Assembly: GCF_013409935.1 (NCBI RefSeq)
Contig: NZ_JACCCO010000001.1
Coordinates: 3,100,001 to 3,164,000 of the forward strand
DNA length: 64,000 nt
From: Streptosporangium sandarakinum
Lineage (GTDB): Bacteria > Actinomycetota > Actinomycetes > Streptosporangiales > Streptosporangiaceae
Reading direction: 5' to 3'
Below the pieces are notes generated by a model. It was not told the origin of the DNA. It did not search any database and saw only the letters and a list, made by a program, of their open reading frames with translations. Shown piece after piece: positions 25,252 through 33,866 of the stretch (positions within the stretch are counted from its first letter, which is position 1; every line of letters begins with the position of its first letter). Both the position numbers and the translations under genes were made by a program.

Positions 25252-26306
25252 GCCCTGGCTCCGTTCTCGGCTCCGTACAGCGAGACCAGGAACGAGGAGC
25301 AGAAACGGCCGAGGGAGGTGCGGCGGCCGACCGGCGGGGCGTCGCCGCGGTTGAGCGCGGCGGCGAGCCGGGGCTGGTCGGGCAGGGCGCCCGCGGAGGG
25401 GACGTCCAGTGAGGCGGTGACCACGCTCTCTTCGAGGACCCCGCCGCGCACGACGGCGCGCACCTCGCCCGTGTGCTCGCGCAGCCCGGTCAGGACCTGG
25501 GCGGCGGCCAGCACGCCGCGCACGTCGGCCGCGACCACGAGCAGGGTGACGGCGGACCGGCCGAGTGCCTCCGCCGCGGCCGGGTCGAGGCGGCGGGGAA
25601 GATCGGCGATCACCAGGTCGAAGCCGCGCGTGCCCGATTCGAGGACCGAGCGCATCGCCTCGGCGGGGATGGCCTGGACCTCCCCGCGGTGGAAGGAGAG
25701 CAGGGTCAGCTCGGCGAAGGAGGGCAGGGCGGCCTGGAGGGCGGTGAAGCTGATCCTTCCCTCACGGGCGACCAGGTCGGGCCAGCGGGCCCCTTCGGCC
25801 TCCTCCTGACCGAGCAGCAGGTCGAGGCCCCCACCGAGCGGGTCGGCGTCCACGAGAAGGGTGCGGAGGCGGCGGCGGGAGGCGCTCAGCGCCAGCGACG
25901 CGGCCAGGACGCTGGCCCCCGCCCCGCCGCTCCCGCCCACGACGCAGACCACGTGCCCCGCCCGCTCGGCCGGCTCCACGACGTCGGCGAACTCGTCGAC
26001 CAGCCGCCGCTCGGCCGACGGCAGTTCGAGGACGGACTGGGCGCCGACCGCGACGCACCTGCGCCAGGTGTCGGGCTCGTCCGGAGCGCGCGTGACCAGC
26101 AGGACGCGGGGCCTGGGCGGCGGCCCGGTGGCGGCCAGGGCATCGGCCAGGTCGCTGCCGACCACGACCAGCGGGGCGCGGTTCCAGTAGGGCCGGGCGT
26201 GTGCCGGGGCGTGCGCGACGTCGAGCTCGGCCCCGGCGGCGGCCGCGACGCGGAGCAGGTCGTCGAGCAGGTCGGGGTCTTCGGTGATGACCAGCGGGCG
26301 GTCCAT
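25248..26306 (-). CDS. ssd: septum-site determining protein Ssd (CpaE-like)
   Basis: A 352-residue MinD/ParA-type protein equivalent to mycobacterial Ssd (Rv3660c). An N-terminal receiver-like half ('PLVITEDPDLLDDLLRVAAAAGAELDV...PLVVVGSDLADAL') is followed by a deviant Walker A 'VVGGSGGAGASVLAASLA', in which the lysines of 'KGGxGK' are lacking, then 'LLVDADPLGGGLDLLLG' and 'FDLVIADLPRRLD'. ATG 26306 is preceded by GGAGG. In relatives it affects septum placement and pilus polarity. It is the first gene of the tad unit and lies next to the 6C RNA, the same neighbourhood as in mycobacteria. Confidence 0.87.
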   Translation of the reverse strand: MDRPLVITEDPDLLDDLLRVAAAAGAELDVAHAPAHARPYWNRAPLVVVGSDLADALAATGPPPRPRVLLVTRAPDEPDTWRRCVAVGAQSVLELPSAERRLVDEFADVVEPAERAGHVVCVVGGSGGAGASVLAASLALSASRRRLRTLLVDADPLGGGLDLLLGQEEAEGARWPDLVAREGRISFTALQAALPSFAELTLLSFHRGEVQAIPAEAMRSVLESGTRGFDLVIADLPRRLDPAAAEALGRSAVTLLVVAADVRGVLAAAQVLTGLREHTGEVRAVVRGGVLEESVVTASLDVPSAGALPDQPRLAAALNRGDAPPVGRRTSLGRFCSSFLVSLYGAENGARA

Positions 26307-26528
26307 GGGTGCCTCCCTGAAATACGGAAGGCCACTTTCCGGGGAAGGCCCCCGTCCCCGAGGCACCGAACACCGCTCTGTGGAAAACCTCGCCGCCGTG
26401 GCCGCCCCCTGTGGACGGCCGAGCCGTCGCACCGGCGCGCCGTGTGGACGGAGCCGAGGCCGGGATCGGGGTCGAGGTCGGGCCGGAGAGGCGGACGGGA
26501 GCGCGCCGGGCGCGAGGTGGGACCCCGG

Positions 26529-26622
26529 AAAAAGTGGCGACCCCCGCAGGGGGGAGAGCGGGGGTCGCCGACCGGTCCGGCTCTGGGGGGGTAGAGCCGG
26601 TCCCGTTTCAGAAGAAAGCCTT
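26529..26622 (-). ncRNA. 6C small RNA
   Basis: Read on the minus strand there are two hairpins, each with a cytosine-rich loop: CCGGCTCT-[ACCCCCCC]-AGAGCCGG (26593-26600 with 26577-26584) and GGCGACCCCCGC-[TCTCCCCCCT]-GCGGGGGTCGCC (26558-26569 with 26536-26547), followed by ACTTTTT (26529-26535). Two stem-loops with six or more C in the loop plus a terminator tail define the actinobacterial 6C RNA. In M. tuberculosis the 6C RNA (B11) lies between Rv3660c (ssd) and Rv3661; here it is upstream of ssd on the same strand. The 5' end is not defined by the sequence. Confidence 0.87.
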
Positions 26623-26639
26623 CACCGGTATCGGAGGCA

Positions 26640-27392
26640 GGACAGGAACGCTGTCGAACGAACTCGTCCACGGCCACCCCGGTACGGGGATACGCCCCAA
26701 TGCTGCCCGATCAACTTGAGTTTCGTCGAGGAGTAAACGGTGATTTCTTATGGTTTTTCTAAGGTAACGATTCAGTCGCGAGGAACTTCTCATTCACCGC
26801 CCCCTCGCCGGGACTTCGCGGACACGAAGGGTGACCAGTCGACCACAATGCCGCTTTTGGCAGTACACGTCCCCTATGTCCCGCAAGCGGGACTAGTCCA
26901 TGAATGTCCCTCGGTCTGTAAAGGTCTTGGTCTCAGGGGTTCCCATCGGCCTCGATCCGGCATAGAAAGGGTTCAACGGACCACTTGTCCGGGGCATGGC
27001 CATCGGGCACCCACGTGCCGCCGAGCCGCGGGAGGCATGTCGGAGCGGGCTCCAACCCGCTCAGTGACATCAGGGTGCACGCCTGGTAACCCGGCTGGAC
27101 GTGCCAGCGACGGCGCTCCACACCAGGAGCGCCGTCTGCTATGTCCGCGGGTACGGCCAAGCCGTGCCCACGGGGCCCACGGGCCCACGGACAGGGCGGA
27201 CACCCACCGGCGCCCCGGGCACTCCACCGGCATGACGGGCGCCACACCGGAACACCGGACACCGGCATGACGAGCAGCCACCGCCGCACCGGCCCGCACC
27301 GGCATGACGGGCTTCCCACCGGCGCATCAGGGCGCCGCACCCGCACGCCGCCCGCTCCGGACGCGGGAGACCCCACCGCGTCCGGGACCCGG
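26640..27392. other. long intergenic region, unidentified content
   Basis: No supported gene in about 750 bp. Positions 26700-26990 are markedly less GC-rich than the surroundings and include short palindromes (GTCCCGC-AA-GCGGGAC at 26878-26893, GGACTAGTCC). A GAGCGGG/CCCGCTC hairpin is at 27043-27062 and a strong GACGGCGCTCC/GGAGCGCCGTC hairpin at 27109-27136 without a T-run. On the minus strand a 45-codon frame from ATG 27070 (MSLSGLEPAPTCLPRLGG) has a weak start context. The 6C promoter should lie in the left part. It may hold a further RNA or a small gene. Confidence 0.4.
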
Positions 27393-28163
27393 TCAGCGCT
27401 GCATGGACTCGCAGATCGCCGTGGCCTCCCGTACCCCGAGGGTCACCGCCGAGGCGCAGTGCCGCACCCAGGCCGCCACCCCTTCCGGGGTGCCGAGCAG
27501 GTAGGAGCGCAGGGCCTCCGGATAGCCGGAACCGAGTTCGGCGTGGCCCACCTCGACGGCCACCAGTGACTTGGGGTCGAGACCGAACTCCACCAGGGTC
27601 AGCCGTTCCGCGGCCCGGGCGACCACGCCGTCCGCCGACCCGAACGGCCGCAGCACCGCCAGTTCCGCGTGCACGATGGCGGCGAGGACCAGGGCGGGCG
27701 CCGTGGACGTCCCCGTGAGGAGGTCAACCAGCCCGTCCACCCGGGCCACGGTCTCCTCCGGGCCGGGCGCGGGGCCCGACCCCAGGGGATCGGGCGCCTC
27801 CGCGGTGGTCCGGGGCCGTCCGAGGTCCTCGGTCAGGCCCGCCGCGGCGAGAGTGTGCAGCCTGGCCAGCACCTGGCGCGGCGCCGTACGCCACGTGGGG
27901 CTGAGCCGGCCGAGCTCCGCCGAGACGCGCAGCGCGCCCTGGACGACCGGGTCGGTGACCTCGGGGATGGCTTCGAGCGGGATGTCCACGCCGTCCAGCG
28001 CGGCGGACGCGCGCGCCCCGTGCAGCGCCGACATGGCCGACACCTGCGGGCTCTTGCGCCGCAGCACGCGATGGCGGTAGAGCCGGTCCACGGCCCCGCG
28101 CGCCTCGGCGACGGCCTCGGGCACCCCGGGGAGCTCGGCGATGGCAGCCAATGGGTCGTTCAC
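27393..28163 (-). CDS. Fic/DOC-like protein (SCO3558-type), probably not catalytic
   Basis: A 256-residue helical protein conserved next to ssd in actinobacteria and often labelled oxidoreductase. Its layout resembles a Fic-domain protein ('ALHGARASAALDGVDIPLEAIPEV...VLAAIVHAELAVLRPFGSADGVVARAAERLTLVEFGLDPKSLVAVEVGHAELGSGYPEALRSYL'): 'IVHAELAVLRPFGSADGVVARA' aligns with the Fic loop H-x-F-x-D/E-G-N-G-R but lacks the motif His and the final Gly-Asn-Gly-Arg. AMPylation is therefore unlikely. ATG/GTG at 28163. Function unknown. Confidence 0.6.
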   Translation of the reverse strand: MNDPLAAIAELPGVPEAVAEARGAVDRLYRHRVLRRKSPQVSAMSALHGARASAALDGVDIPLEAIPEVTDPVVQGALRVSAELGRLSPTWRTAPRQVLARLHTLAAAGLTEDLGRPRTTAEAPDPLGSGPAPGPEETVARVDGLVDLLTGTSTAPALVLAAIVHAELAVLRPFGSADGVVARAAERLTLVEFGLDPKSLVAVEVGHAELGSGYPEALRSYLLGTPEGVAAWVRHCASAVTLGVREATAICESMQR

Positions 28164-28862
28164 GCCCCCGACCCTACCGGCCGGTCAACAAAGGGCCGCC
28201 CCCGCCCGCCGAAGGCTGGCCGGACGCCCGCCGAACACTCACCGGACACCCGCCGGACCGGTCCGACCTGGGACCCGAGGCATGACGGCCTCGCAGACGC
28301 ACGTCCTCGCGGGGCGCGGCCCCGGGTCCGGCGTGGCGGACCCGGGGCCGCGCGTCTCCGCCCGCCGAGCCTCCGGCCGCGCATCCGGCCGCGCATCCGG
28401 GCGGCAAAACCCGGCCCTCGCCCGGCAAAGCGGCCGGCAAAACGCCCGATCCGTACTCCGGACGGCATCGAACCGGCCTCCCCGCGGCTCTCGCCTCCGC
28501 CCCCGGTACGGCGCCGCCTGCTTCCGGCCGGGTCCGGACCGGCCACCGTGGCGATTTGGGCCCGTCGCCGAAACGTTCGGTACGTGCGGCGGGAAACGCG
28601 CGGCGCGCCGTTCGGCGAACGCATACCACCGCCCACCGCAAGCCCCTATAAAACCATGGGAATAACGCTTCATCCATTCTTATGGTGTCGAAAGCACAAC
28701 GTTTTCCCGACGTCCGTCACCGAGCGTCAAGACCGTTGTGAACCGCGCTGAACCCCTATCACCGGTTGGTACAGACCTGTCTAGACCTCTTGTGGCGGGC
28801 ACCGCTGGCCTGGTGAAGTGGGACACGACCAGTCCGACCGGCCCGTACGTAAGGAGTGCGCA
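28164..28862. other. intergenic region upstream of acsA
   Basis: About 700 bp. The left 400 bp are very GC-rich with short repeats (GCGCATCCGGCC) and keep several frames open on both strands without ribosome sites; I judge them noncoding. From 28560 the GC content falls (ATAAAACCATGGGAATAACG), as expected for a promoter region. The acsA leader begins somewhere after 28700. A GntR-like site is listed separately. Confidence 0.45.
28765..28780. promoter_or_regulatory. GntR/DasR-like operator before acsA
   Basis: GTTGGTACAGACCTGT matches 11 of 16 positions of the DasR consensus ACTGGTCTAGACCAGT, and an overlapping TGTCTAGACC adds a further half-site. It lies about 85 bp upstream of the acsA start. 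The consensus is from Streptomyces; binding here is inferred. Confidence 0.28.
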
Positions 28863-30848
28863 GTGACCCCGGAGACCCCTGGTTCCGAGTCGCGTGAGAC
28901 CCAGGAGACCTTGTCGAACCTGCTGCAGGAGACCCGGCGGTTCGCGCCTCCCGCCGACCTCGCCGCGGCCGCCAACGTGACGGCCGACGCCTACACGGAG
29001 GCCGAGGCGGACCGCCTGGCGTTCTGGGAGAAGCAGGCCGACCGGCTCGCCTGGTCCAGGCGCTGGGACACCACGCTGGAGTGGAACCCGCCCTTCGCCA
29101 AGTGGTTCGTCGGCGGAGAGCTCAACGTCGCCTACAACTGCGTCGACCGCCACGTCGAGGCGGGCCGCGGCGACAAGGTCGCCTACCACTGGGAGGGCGA
29201 GCCCGAGGGCGACAGCCGTACCCTCACCTACGCCGACCTGCAGCGCGAGGTCGCAAAGACGGCCAACGCGCTGCAGGAGCTGGGCGTGGGCAAGGGCGAC
29301 CGGGTCGCCGTCTACATGCCCATGATCCCCGAGCTGCCGATCACGATGCTGGCCTGCGCCCGTATCGGCGCGATCCACTCGGTGGTGTTCGGCGGCTTCT
29401 CCGCGAGCGCGCTCAGCGGCCGGATCAAGGACGCCGACGCCAAGCTCGTGGTGACCGCCGACGGCGGCTACCGCAGGGGCGCCCCCAGCGCCCTCAAGCC
29501 GACCGTGGACGAGGCGGTCAAGGAGTGCCCGGACATCGAGCACGTCCTGGTCGTGCGGCGGACCGGCCAGGAGGTGGCCTGGACCGAGAAGGACATCTGG
29601 TGGCACGACCTGGTGGACCGGCAGCCCGAGACCCACGAGGTCCAGGCCAACGGTGCCGAGGACCCGCTGTTCATCCTCTACACCAGCGGGACGACCGGCA
29701 GGCCCAAGGGCATCCTGCACACCACCGGCGGCTACCTCACCCAGATCGCCTACACCCATGACGCGGTGTTCGACCTCAAGCCCGACACCGACGTCTACTG
29801 GTGCACCGCCGACATCGGCTGGGTGACCGGCCACTCCTACATCGTGTACGGCCCGCTGGCCAACGGCGCGACCAGCGTCATCTACGAGGGCACCCCGGAC
29901 ACCCCGCACCGCGGCCGGTTCTGGGAGATCGTGCAGAAGTACGGGGTCACGATCCTCTACACCGCTCCCACGGCGATCCGCACCTTCATGAAGTGGGGCG
30001 ACGACATCCCCGCCAAGTACGACATGTCGTCCCTGCGCATCCTGGGCAGCGTCGGCGAGCCGATCAACCCCGAGGCGTACGTCTGGTACCGCGAGCACAT
30101 CGGCGGCGAGCGCTGCCCGGTGGTGGACACCTGGTGGCAGACCGAGACCGGCGGCGTCATGATCAGCCCGCTGCCGGGCGTCACCGCGGCCAAGCCCGGC
30201 GCGGCCATGCGCCCGCTGCCCGGCATCAGCGCCGACGTGGTCGACGACCAGGGCAACTCGGTGCCCAACGGCGGTGGCGGCTACCTCGCGATCCGCGACC
30301 CATGGCCGTCCATGCTCCGCACGATCTGGGGTGACGACCAGCGCTACATCGACACCTACTGGTCGCGCTTCGAGGGCATGTACTTCGCGGGCGACGGCGC
30401 CAAGAAGGACGAGGACGGCGACATCTGGCTGCTGGGCCGGGTCGACGACGTCATGCTCGTCTCCGGTCACAACATCTCCACCACCGAGGTGGAGTCGGCC
30501 CTGGTCTCCCACCCGAAGGTCGCCGAGGCCGCGGTGGTCGGCGCCACCGACCCGCTCACCGGCCAGGCCATCGTGGCGTTCGTGATCCTGCGCGGCAGCG
30601 CCGAGGAGAGCGACGACATCGCCGCCGAGCTGCGGAGCCACGTGGCGAAGACGCTGGGCCCGATCGCCAAGCCGCGGCAGATCATGGTGGTCCCCGAGCT
30701 GCCGAAGACCCGCTCCGGCAAGATCATGCGGCGTCTCCTGCGTGACGTGGCCGAGAACCGCAGCATCGGCGACGTCACCACGCTCGCCGACAGCACGGTG
30801 ATGAACCTCATCTCCGAGAAGCTCCCCAGCGCCAAGAGCGACGACTGA
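28863..30848 (+). CDS. acsA: acetyl-CoA synthetase AcsA
   Basis: A 661-residue AMP-forming acetate-CoA ligase. Motifs: P-loop '[19 protein letters not shown]', '[21 protein letters not shown]', '[18 protein letters not shown]' (acetate pocket Trp), '[34 protein letters not shown]' and the acetylation-site lysine in '[16 protein letters not shown]'. GTG 28863 follows AAGGAG; an upstream in-frame start at 28818 has none. It is the Rv3667 equivalent in the conserved block. It could be linked with the acetate-type permease at 50.1 kb, though that is only a metabolic match. Confidence 0.95.
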   Translation: MTPETPGSESRETQETLSNLLQETRRFAPPADLAAAANVTADAYTEAEADRLAFWEKQADRLAWSRRWDTTLEWNPPFAKWFVGGELNVAYNCVDRHVEAGRGDKVAYHWEGEPEGDSRTLTYADLQREVAKTANALQELGVGKGDRVAVYMPMIPELPITMLACARIGAIHSVVFGGFSASALSGRIKDADAKLVVTADGGYRRGAPSALKPTVDEAVKECPDIEHVLVVRRTGQEVAWTEKDIWWHDLVDRQPETHEVQANGAEDPLFILYTSGTTGRPKGILHTTGGYLTQIAYTHDAVFDLKPDTDVYWCTADIGWVTGHSYIVYGPLANGATSVIYEGTPDTPHRGRFWEIVQKYGVTILYTAPTAIRTFMKWGDDIPAKYDMSSLRILGSVGEPINPEAYVWYREHIGGERCPVVDTWWQTETGGVMISPLPGVTAAKPGAAMRPLPGISADVVDDQGNSVPNGGGGYLAIRDPWPSMLRTIWGDDQRYIDTYWSRFEGMYFAGDGAKKDEDGDIWLLGRVDDVMLVSGHNISTTEVESALVSHPKVAEAAVVGATDPLTGQAIVAFVILRGSAEESDDIAAELRSHVAKTLGPIAKPRQIMVVPELPKTRSGKIMRRLLRDVAENRSIGDVTTLADSTVMNLISEKLPSAKSDD

Positions 30849-30867
30849 CCGGCGCGCACGGCTGAAG

Positions 30868-30919
30868 GAAGCGCGGCCCCGGCCGGTCCTCACCGAAGGA
30901 CCGGCCGGGGCCGCGCTTC
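30868..30919 (+). terminator. strong terminator after acsA
   Basis: A 23-bp perfect stem (30868-30890 and 30897-30919) with loop CACCGA, beginning GAAGCGCGGCC and ending GGCCGCGCTTC, followed by TTT. It starts 20 bp after the acsA stop codon. Confidence 0.9.
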
Positions 30920-31018
30920 TTTCGCGGGCCCATGTCCACGGCCATGTCTCCTCAAATCCCGCCATCCGTCCATTAATCCCGGCAAACAGGGATTTTTCCG
31001 GCCCCTGTAGGCTGACAG

Positions 31019-31081
31019 GCAGGTGTGCCGGGAAGTCTGGTCGGCCGGCGGGGGAACGACCTCCGCCGCGTTGCCAGGAGG
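31019..31081 (+). promoter_or_regulatory. structured leader of nhaA, candidate cation riboswitch
   Basis: An extended -10 (TGTAGGCT, 31006-31013) would start a leader of about 65 bases. It contains GGTGTGCCGGGAAGTCTGG, then a CGGCGG...CCGCCG hairpin, and a GGCA/TGCC closing pair that brings the fold next to the AGGAGG of nhaA. The short G-rich motif resembles leaders of cation-antiporter genes (nhaA-type motifs linked to Li+/Na+ sensing). That resemblance is from memory and has not been checked against a covariance model. Confidence 0.4.
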
Positions 31082-31085
31082 TCCC

Positions 31086-32336
31086 ATGCGCCGTTCCACG
31101 CGCCGTCCCGCCGAGATCTGGCCCTTCGGGCCCACCATCCGGTACGGCCGCCAGGTCGCCGAGGCGCTGCGCACCGAGACCGTCGGCGGCGTCGTCATGC
31201 TGCTGGCCGCCGTCGCCGCGCTGGTCTGGGCCAACGTCTCCCACGACTCCTACGAGGCGCTGCGCGCCGCCTCCTTCGGCCCGGGGGCCCTGCACCTGGA
31301 CCTGGAGCTGTACCGGTGGGCCCAGCACGGCCTGCTCGCGATCTTCTTCTTCGTCGCCGGCGTCGAGGTCAAGGAGGAGTTCGTCCACGGCGAGCTCGCC
31401 AACCTCCGCAAGGCCGCGCTGCCCGTCATCGCGGCGATCGCCGGGATGATCGTGCCGGCCCTGGTGTACCTCGTGGTGAGCCGGGGCGCACCGGACGCGG
31501 GCCGCGGCTGGGCCATCCCCACCGCCACCGACATCGCCTTCGCCCTCGCCGTGCTCGCCGTGACGGCGAGCGCGATGCCCGCCGCGCTCCGGGCGTTCCT
31601 TCTGACCTGCGCCGTCGTGGACGACCTCGGCGCGATCGCCGTCATCGCCGTCTTCTTCAGCCACAACCTGAACCTCCTCGCCCTGCTGGCCGGGGCGTTG
31701 ATCATCGCCCTGTACGGCCTGCTCCAGGCCCGCCGGGTCCGCAGCCTGTGGATCTACCTCCCGCTCGCCCTGGCCGCCTGGTACGCCGTGGAGATCAGCG
31801 GTGTTCACCCGACCGTCGCCGGGGTAGCGCTGGGACTGATGACGCGAGTGCACGCCGCGCCGGGCGAGACGGGCTCCCCCGCCGAACGGGCCGACCACCG
31901 GATCCGCCCGCTCTCGGCGGGTCTCGCGGTGCCCGTGTTCGCGCTGCTGTCCGCCGGGGTCCCGCTCGACCCGGCCGGGCTGGGCGACGCGGCCGGTGAC
32001 CGGGTGGTGCTCGGTGTGGTCGCGGGCCTGGTCGTCGGCAAGTTCCTCGGTGTCTTCGGGGGCGCCTGGCTGGCCGTACGGCTCGGCCTGGCGAGGCTCG
32101 CGGAGGAGCTGAGCTGGCGGGACATGGCGGCCGTGTCCACCCTGGCGGGAATCGGGTTCACCGTCTCCCTGCTCATCGGTGACCTGGCCTACGGTGACGA
32201 CCCGGGGCGGGCGAACGCCGTGACCGTCGGCGTGCTGACGGCGAGCCTCGCCGCCTCGGTCCTGGCGGCGATCCTGCTCAGGGTGCGCGTGCGCGAACAC
32301 TCCGCACGCAGGATGATGGTCGACACCGGCGCTTGA
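31086..32336 (+). CDS. nhaA: Na+/H+ antiporter NhaA
   Basis: A 416-residue NhaA-type antiporter with about 12 membrane helices. The family markers are 'IFFFVAGVEVKEEFVHGEL', 'ATDIAFALAVLAV' and 'LTCAVVDDLGAIAVIAVFF' (the two essential Asp, D163/D164 in E. coli), and 'SGVHPTVAGVALGLM'. ATG 31086 has a perfect AGGAGG; upstream in-frame codons lie in the leader. It exchanges cytosolic Na+ for protons at the membrane. It lies between acsA and a holin-like gene, as in streptomycetes. Confidence 0.93.
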   Translation: MRRSTRRPAEIWPFGPTIRYGRQVAEALRTETVGGVVMLLAAVAALVWANVSHDSYEALRAASFGPGALHLDLELYRWAQHGLLAIFFFVAGVEVKEEFVHGELANLRKAALPVIAAIAGMIVPALVYLVVSRGAPDAGRGWAIPTATDIAFALAVLAVTASAMPAALRAFLLTCAVVDDLGAIAVIAVFFSHNLNLLALLAGALIIALYGLLQARRVRSLWIYLPLALAAWYAVEISGVHPTVAGVALGLMTRVHAAPGETGSPAERADHRIRPLSAGLAVPVFALLSAGVPLDPAGLGDAAGDRVVLGVVAGLVVGKFLGVFGGAWLAVRLGLARLAEELSWRDMAAVSTLAGIGFTVSLLIGDLAYGDDPGRANAVTVGVLTASLAASVLAAILLRVRVREHSARRMMVDTGA

Positions 32337-32350
32337 TTGGAGACCCCTAG

Positions 32351-32824
32351 ATGACACAGATCCCACCCGCGGAACCACAGGAGGAGTCGCTGGGCTCGTT
32401 GGTCGCCGCGGCCACCGACCAGATCTCCACCCTGGTCCGCGCCGAGATCGAGCTGGCCAAGTCCGAGCTCAAGTTCGACGCCAAGCGGGCCGGCGTGGCG
32501 GGCGGCCTGTTCGGCGCCGCCGCGTTCATGGCCCACCTGTGCCTGATCCTGGCCTCGTTCGCCATCGCCTACGGCCTGGTCGCCCTCGGCGTCTGGACGT
32601 GGCTGGCGTTCGCGATCGTCACGGTGTTCTACCTGCTGGTGGCGGCCCTGTTCGTCTACCTCGGCATCCGCCGGCTCAAGGGCCTGACCGGGATGAAACG
32701 GACACTGCACTCGCTGAAGACGCTCAAGGGCGGCGAGAGCGACCTCCCGGTCGCCGCCGCGCCCGCCCCTCCGACCGCGGGCCAGGTCGGATCGCACCGT
32801 GAGCCGGTGAGCCGGGACCTGTGA
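32351..32824 (+). CDS. holin-X family membrane protein
   Basis: A 157-residue protein of the actinobacterial holin-X (holin superfamily III, DUF1469-like) group. An amphipathic N-terminus with 'AATDQISTLVRAEIELAKSELKFDAKRAGVAGGLFG' leads to two long hydrophobic helices with a short turn, then a charged and proline-rich tail. The name comes from the fold; no lysis role is implied, since there are no phage genes nearby. It is coupled to the next gene by an overlapping GTGA and starts 15 bp after nhaA. Confidence 0.75.
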   Translation: MTQIPPAEPQEESLGSLVAAATDQISTLVRAEIELAKSELKFDAKRAGVAGGLFGAAAFMAHLCLILASFAIAYGLVALGVWTWLAFAIVTVFYLLVAALFVYLGIRRLKGLTGMKRTLHSLKTLKGGESDLPVAAAPAPPTAGQVGSHREPVSRDL

Positions 32825-33744
32825 GCGCCCCCGACGAGTCCCTCGTACAGGTCGAAGGCCCCTGGACCCACCGGTCGGTGCACGCCGGCGGGACCCGCTT
32901 CCACGTGGTGGAGGCCGGCGAGGGGCCGCTCGTGCTGCTGCTGCACGGATTCCCGCAGTTCTGGTGGACCTGGCGCAACCAGCTCGTCTCGCTGCCCGCG
33001 GCGGGATACCGCGCCGTCGCCGTCGACCTGCGCGGTTACGGCGGCAGCGACAAACCGCCGCGCGGCTACGACCTGCCCACCCTGGCCGGTGACGCGGCCG
33101 GGCTGATCCGGGCGCTGGGCGAGAGCGGCGCCGTCGTGGTCGGCCACGACTGGGGCGGCCTGCTGGCCTGGACGATGGCGGTGTGCGACCCCAAGGCGGT
33201 CCTGCGGCTGGTCACGGTGTCGGCCCCGCACCCGCGCAGGCTCCGCGCGGCCCTGTTCGGCGAGCCGTTCGGCCAGCTGCGGGCGGCCTCCTACGCGCTG
33301 GGCTTCCAGCTTCCGTTCCTGCCCGAGCGCCGCCTGGTGGCCAGGGGCGGGGCGAAGGTGGGCCGGATGCTCGACGAGTGGTCGGGGCCGGGCTGGCCGG
33401 AGGAGGACGTGGCGAGGACCTACCGCGAGGTGTTCCGCATCCCCACGGTCTCCCACTGCGCGGTGGAGTACCACCGCTGGTTCGCCCGCTCCCAGCTCCG
33501 CCCCGACGGGCTGCGGTACGCCAGGATGATGCGGAAGAGGATCGACGCGCCCACGCTGCAGTTGCACGGCGCGCTGGACCCCCACGCCCTGCCGCGCACC
33601 GCCCACGGCTCCGGCCGCTACGTGACCGGGCCGTACCGGTGGCGGATGATCGACGGCGCCGGGCACTTCCCGCACGAGGAGCGCCCGGAGGAGTTCGACG
33701 CCGAGGTCATCCCGTGGCTGGCCGACCCGGAGCCCGGCCGGTGA
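32821..33744 (+). CDS. alpha/beta hydrolase, epoxide hydrolase-like (EphE/Rv3670-like)
   Basis: A 307-residue alpha/beta hydrolase. The oxyanion motif 'LLHGFPQFWWTW' (H-G-F-P), nucleophile D110 in 'VVGHDWGGLLAW' and 'GAGHFPHEERPEEF' with the catalytic His fit soluble epoxide hydrolases. The cap region (about 130-220) contains tyrosines ('YREVFRIP', 'YHRW') that could polarise the epoxide. In M. tuberculosis ephE (Rv3670) holds the same place between acs and marP. The physiological substrate is unknown. Confidence 0.85.
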   Translation: MSAPDESLVQVEGPWTHRSVHAGGTRFHVVEAGEGPLVLLLHGFPQFWWTWRNQLVSLPAAGYRAVAVDLRGYGGSDKPPRGYDLPTLAGDAAGLIRALGESGAVVVGHDWGGLLAWTMAVCDPKAVLRLVTVSAPHPRRLRAALFGEPFGQLRAASYALGFQLPFLPERRLVARGGAKVGRMLDEWSGPGWPEEDVARTYREVFRIPTVSHCAVEYHRWFARSQLRPDGLRYARMMRKRIDAPTLQLHGALDPHALPRTAHGSGRYVTGPYRWRMIDGAGHFPHEERPEEFDAEVIPWLADPEPGR

Positions 33745-33866
33745 CCCGGCGCGACCGCGCCCCCGGGGCGTCCCCGGCCCGCCGTACGGCGAAGGCGTCC
33801 CCGGCCCGCCGTGCACCGGGGGCGTCTCCGGCCCGGCCCGCTCCGGCGAAGGGGCCGCGCCGGTGA
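33741..33866 (+). CDS. possible 41-residue basic repeat peptide
   Basis: A frame starts at GTG 33741, overlapping the hydrolase stop by 4 bp, and ends at 33866, overlapping the next gene start by 4 bp. It is composed of repeats of the nine-residue unit APGASPARR and its variant AKASPARR, so the DNA is an 18-bp-based tandem repeat. The peptide is strongly basic and resembles histone-tail-like segments. The double coupling suggests that ribosomes may read through it, but it could also be a repeat expansion kept in frame by chance. Confidence 0.35.
   Translation: MTRRDRAPGASPARRTAKASPARRAPGASPARPAPAKGPRR

Noticed and set aside
26878-26900. DosR/OsdR-type box (GGGAC...GTCC)
   Set aside because: GGACTAGTCC lacks the spacing of the DosR consensus and no regulated gene starts nearby.
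28160-28677. Several overlapping frames on both strands upstream of acsA
   Set aside because: Arise from extreme GC content; Arg/Gly/Pro-rich with no start signals.
28680-32378. 1232-codon minus-strand frame over acsA and nhaA
   Set aside because: Spans two well supported genes and a terminator; low-complexity His/Gly/Asp composition.
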